DNA from: Thermococcus sp. 4557
GTDB taxonomy: Archaea > Methanobacteriota_B > Thermococci > Thermococcales > Thermococcaceae
Direction: 5' to 3'
Assembly (NCBI RefSeq): GCF_000221185.1
Contig: NC_015865.1
Coordinates: 62,001 to 126,000 of the forward strand
Length of the DNA: 64,000 bases
The notes under the pieces were generated by a model. The model did no database searches. It saw only the letters and a list, made by a program, of their open reading frames with translations, and was not told the DNA's origin. Numbering within the stretch: the first letter of the stretch is position 1; every line of letters begins with the position of its first letter. This document shows positions 61,751 through 64,000 of this stretch, piece by piece. The translations under genes and the position numbers were made by a program.

Positions 61751-61864
61751 GCCCCGCCTCCTTTTCTCTTTCAAGTTTCTTCTGACCGATCAGACGATGG
61801 GATAAAGTTAAATACTTCAACGTGGCGCTAACTACCGGTACAGATTGAATGGAGGTAGTGTGTA

Positions 61865-63337
61865 ATGAAAAGAGTCTTTGCGGTTATTTTTGCGGCGATT
61901 CTTCTGACGTCTCTCGTTGGCCCGAACTTCGGGCTTGCCGGGGATACGGCCCCCGTGGTCTACAAGCAGGACTTCACGTTCAAGATAATCGTTCTGCCCA
62001 ACGGCAGCGCCAACATCACCATGACGAGCGTCTGGCTGGGACCGAAGGAGGAGATCGAGAAGCAGATAGAGAAGATCCTCAACGAGACCCAGAACGGCAA
62101 CATGACGATGGAGGAGGCCATAGAGAAGTTCGAGCAGGAGCAGCTCGCCAGGTACATCCAGGGACTCGCCCAGGCCGGGGTAAAGCTGGTGAACGAGAGC
62201 ATGAAGTCCTACGGCATAGAGGAGGGCAACAACATAACCCTCGTCTTCAACGCGATAGCCCTCGACTATGCCAGGTACTACTCGTATGATCACTACTGGG
62301 AGCTCTGGATCGACCCGACCAGGGGATACGGCTCCATGATGGTCCCCGATACGGGGTTCCCCTTTGGAATCGAGGCCAACAACACGTTCATAGTTGTCCT
62401 TCCACCCAACGCGACGCTCCTGAGCTACCCCAAACCCTTCGTCAAGCAGTACAACCAGAGCAGGTTTGCGGTCGAGTCGAGTGCTGAGGGCGATACCGTC
62501 ATCGTTCGCTCCCGCATATACCTCGAGCCCTGGCTGACCCCGGATGGGCTTAACTCCCTCTTCGGGGATTATGGGGACTACTACATCCGCTATAAGACCC
62601 CCTACGAGGGAGTCGAGCACTATGAGAAGAGCATAACCAACGAGTACGTTACCCTTAACGTGTACTCCAACGGCACCGTCAGGCTGCACATGAAGGACGA
62701 ATACGTGGAGCCCCTCAGGGACGTCATCGCCAGAAAGGTCGAGATAGTATCGTACGGGGTTCAGAACGTTACTGAGTACATACTCAGGACGTACTCCCTT
62801 GCGCTCGGTTACCAGGGAGCCATAGTGGATGGTGGTAAGGTAACCATCCTCGGACTCAACGAGACAACCGCGCCCCTCGTCATCGACGCGGAGTACATGC
62901 TGAGGAACTTCACGAAGTACGAGAACGGATCATACGTCTACACCTTTGATCCAACGATGGGAATGGCCCAGAGCCTCCAGGGCAGGAGCGAGTACGAGGT
63001 AAACAACACCCTGCACCTCACCCTCAACCTGACCGACGGCGGGGAGTTCATCGAGGTGCCCGACAACGTCAGCACCGAGGTCAAGGGCAACCGCTTTACC
63101 ATGACCGTTGTCCGCAGGGGGAACACCCTGGAGATAGTCTCCAACGTTTACATCCGCTACGGCGCCCAGCCGGAGGACGTGAAGGCCCTCCTCGCCAACC
63201 GCACCAGCGCAACGGTCAGGTACACCCTGCCGGCCGAGGAATCCAACGGGGGAATGAGCGACACCCAGAAGATGGCCGCGGTCATCGTTGCGGCGCTTAT
63301 CGTGGTCCTGGCGGTGGCCTTCTGGAAGAGGCGCTGA
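61865..63337 (+). CDS. Membrane-anchored extracellular protein, 490 aa
   Basis: The N-terminal signal peptide (VFAVIFAAILLTSLVGP) and a C-terminal helix (AAVIVAALIVVLAVAFW) followed by KRR show an extracellular protein tied to the membrane at its C-terminus. The outer part contains a helical, Glu-rich region (KEEIEKQIEKILNETQ) and many N-glycosylation sequons. No domain is recognised. A TATA box (AGTTAAATAC near 61806) precedes it. Its architecture is similar to that of several surface proteins in Thermococcales. Function unknown. Confidence 0.8.
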   Translation: MKRVFAVIFAAILLTSLVGPNFGLAGDTAPVVYKQDFTFKIIVLPNGSANITMTSVWLGPKEEIEKQIEKILNETQNGNMTMEEAIEKFEQEQLARYIQGLAQAGVKLVNESMKSYGIEEGNNITLVFNAIALDYARYYSYDHYWELWIDPTRGYGSMMVPDTGFPFGIEANNTFIVVLPPNATLLSYPKPFVKQYNQSRFAVESSAEGDTVIVRSRIYLEPWLTPDGLNSLFGDYGDYYIRYKTPYEGVEHYEKSITNEYVTLNVYSNGTVRLHMKDEYVEPLRDVIARKVEIVSYGVQNVTEYILRTYSLALGYQGAIVDGGKVTILGLNETTAPLVIDAEYMLRNFTKYENGSYVYTFDPTMGMAQSLQGRSEYEVNNTLHLTLNLTDGGEFIEVPDNVSTEVKGNRFTMTVVRRGNTLEIVSNVYIRYGAQPEDVKALLANRTSATVRYTLPAEESNGGMSDTQKMAAVIVAALIVVLAVAFWKRR

Positions 63338-63409
63338 GCTTCTTTCTTCCTTTCTTCCACGTTTCGATACCCATTTAAGGGAGCGCTCCAATTTTGGGTG
63401 GTGGTCAGG

Positions 63410-64000
63410 ATGACGCGCAAGCTCTACTACGAGGATGCCTACCTGAGGGAAGCGAAGGCGAAGGTTCTTGAAGTCAAGGAGAACGCCCTTCTCCTCGACC
63501 AGACGGTATTCTACCCGACCGGCGGCGGCCAGCCCCACGACAGGGGGACGATAAACGGCGTTGAGGTTCTGGACGTCTACAAGGACGAGGGAGGAAACGT
63601 CTGGCACGTCGTTGCGGAGCCGGAGAAGTTCAAGCCCGGCGACGAGGTTGAGCTTAAAATCGACTGGGACTACCGCTACAAGCTCATGAGAATTCACAGC
63701 GCGATGCACCTCCTGGAGCACGTGCTGAACGAGGTTCTCCCCGGCGAGTGGGAGCTCTACGGCAGCGGCATGAACGTCCAGAAGGGCCGCTACGACATAA
63801 CCTACCCCGAGAACGTGAACCAGTGGAAGGAGCAGATTATAGAGACCTTCAACAGGCTCGTTGACGAGGGCGGCGAGATGAAGATATGGTGGGAAGGGGA
63901 GACCCGCTACACCCAGATAAGGGACTTCGAGGTAATTCGCTGCGGCGGAACCCATGTTAAGGACATAAAGGAGATAGGCCACCTGAAGAAGTTCAAGCGC
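63410..64000 (+). CDS. alaX: Alanyl-tRNA editing protein AlaX (partial)
   Basis: An AlaX-type trans-editing enzyme that removes serine (or glycine) wrongly attached to tRNA-Ala. The N-terminal domain includes TVFYPTGGGQPHDRG; the editing site has HSAMHLLEH (HxxxH) and the late CGGTHVKD. 197 codons lie in the window; a full AlaX is a little longer (about 210-220), so only the end is missing. The ATG follows GGGTGGTGG. It is preceded by the gene for a surface protein. Confidence 0.92.
   Translation, partial: MTRKLYYEDAYLREAKAKVLEVKENALLLDQTVFYPTGGGQPHDRGTINGVEVLDVYKDEGGNVWHVVAEPEKFKPGDEVELKIDWDYRYKLMRIHSAMHLLEHVLNEVLPGEWELYGSGMNVQKGRYDITYPENVNQWKEQIIETFNRLVDEGGEMKIWWEGETRYTQIRDFEVIRCGGTHVKDIKEIGHLKKFKR

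Noticed and set aside
60371-61774. A 467-codon frame opposite the symporter gene
   Set aside because: Antisense shadow of the conserved transporter, highly charged without domain.
61832-62689. A 285-codon frame opposite the surface-protein gene
   Set aside because: Antisense shadow; no ribosome site.
1-64000. CRISPR arrays, tRNA and rRNA genes
   Set aside because: Looked for and not found in the sequence.

Overview
This window is chromosomal DNA of a hyperthermophilic euryarchaeon of the order Thermococcales, most likely a Thermococcus. Evidence: the herA-mre11-rad50 order, a short PurA, Alba, an archaeal prefoldin alpha subunit, a GltPh-type transporter, a DhnA-type aldolase, GGTGA-type ribosome binding sites, BRE/TATA promoters, and tightly packed GC-rich genes whose ends often overlap. 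No rRNA, tRNA or CRISPR array was seen.

Layout. 1-3254 holds the DNA-end-processing operon herA-mre11-rad50 (rad50 cut by the window edge), divergent from a dihydropteroate-synthase-like gene (3342-4898). A decayed DapA-family aldolase remnant (about 4899-5270) separates it from one giant gene (5302-18537) for a 4,411-residue surface protein made of beta-helices and Ig-like repeats. 18762-23048 holds housekeeping genes: TatD hydrolase, a rubrerythrin-DUF835 fusion, an MBL-fold hydrolase with a DUF504 protein, and an M20 peptidase. 23180-28181 holds an Lhr-type helicase, a broken VapC toxin behind an intact-looking antitoxin, and an MFS exporter with two palindromic operators. 28200-34538 holds an Fe-alcohol dehydrogenase, MtnA, THEP1, CBS and HTH proteins, Alba and PurB.

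Accessory sequence interrupts this background in three places. First, a 1.63-kb AT-rich element (34595-36227) has 33-bp inverted ends (30 of 33 bases match) and one recognisable gene, for a protein of unknown function. Second, an IS200/IS605-type TnpB element with a small ribbon-helix-helix gene (about 45703-47139) has split an isoprenylcysteine methyltransferase-like gene into two pieces. Third, a surface-protein gene of lower GC content lies at 51254-52924.

The most interesting functional set runs from 36324 to 49628: a DUF134 regulator, three NifX-like (dinitrogenase Fe-Mo cofactor) domain proteins, a Gly/Arg-rich membrane peptide, an M23-like protein and two adjacent MinD-type ATPases that each carry two [4Fe-4S] motifs. 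Three of its promoters share one composite architecture: a palindrome around GCRTATGC, then a TATA box, then TTMGG-N4-CCTAA. This suggests one metal or redox regulon for Fe-S or metal-cofactor handling.

49606-64000 returns to core genes: prefoldin alpha, a sugar-nucleotide epimerase, PurA, a putative metalloprotease, an alpha/beta hydrolase, a biotin-carrying carboxylase subunit with its likely ligase BirA nearby, fructose-bisphosphate aldolase, an aspartate/Na+ symporter, a membrane-anchored surface protein and AlaX (cut by the window edge).
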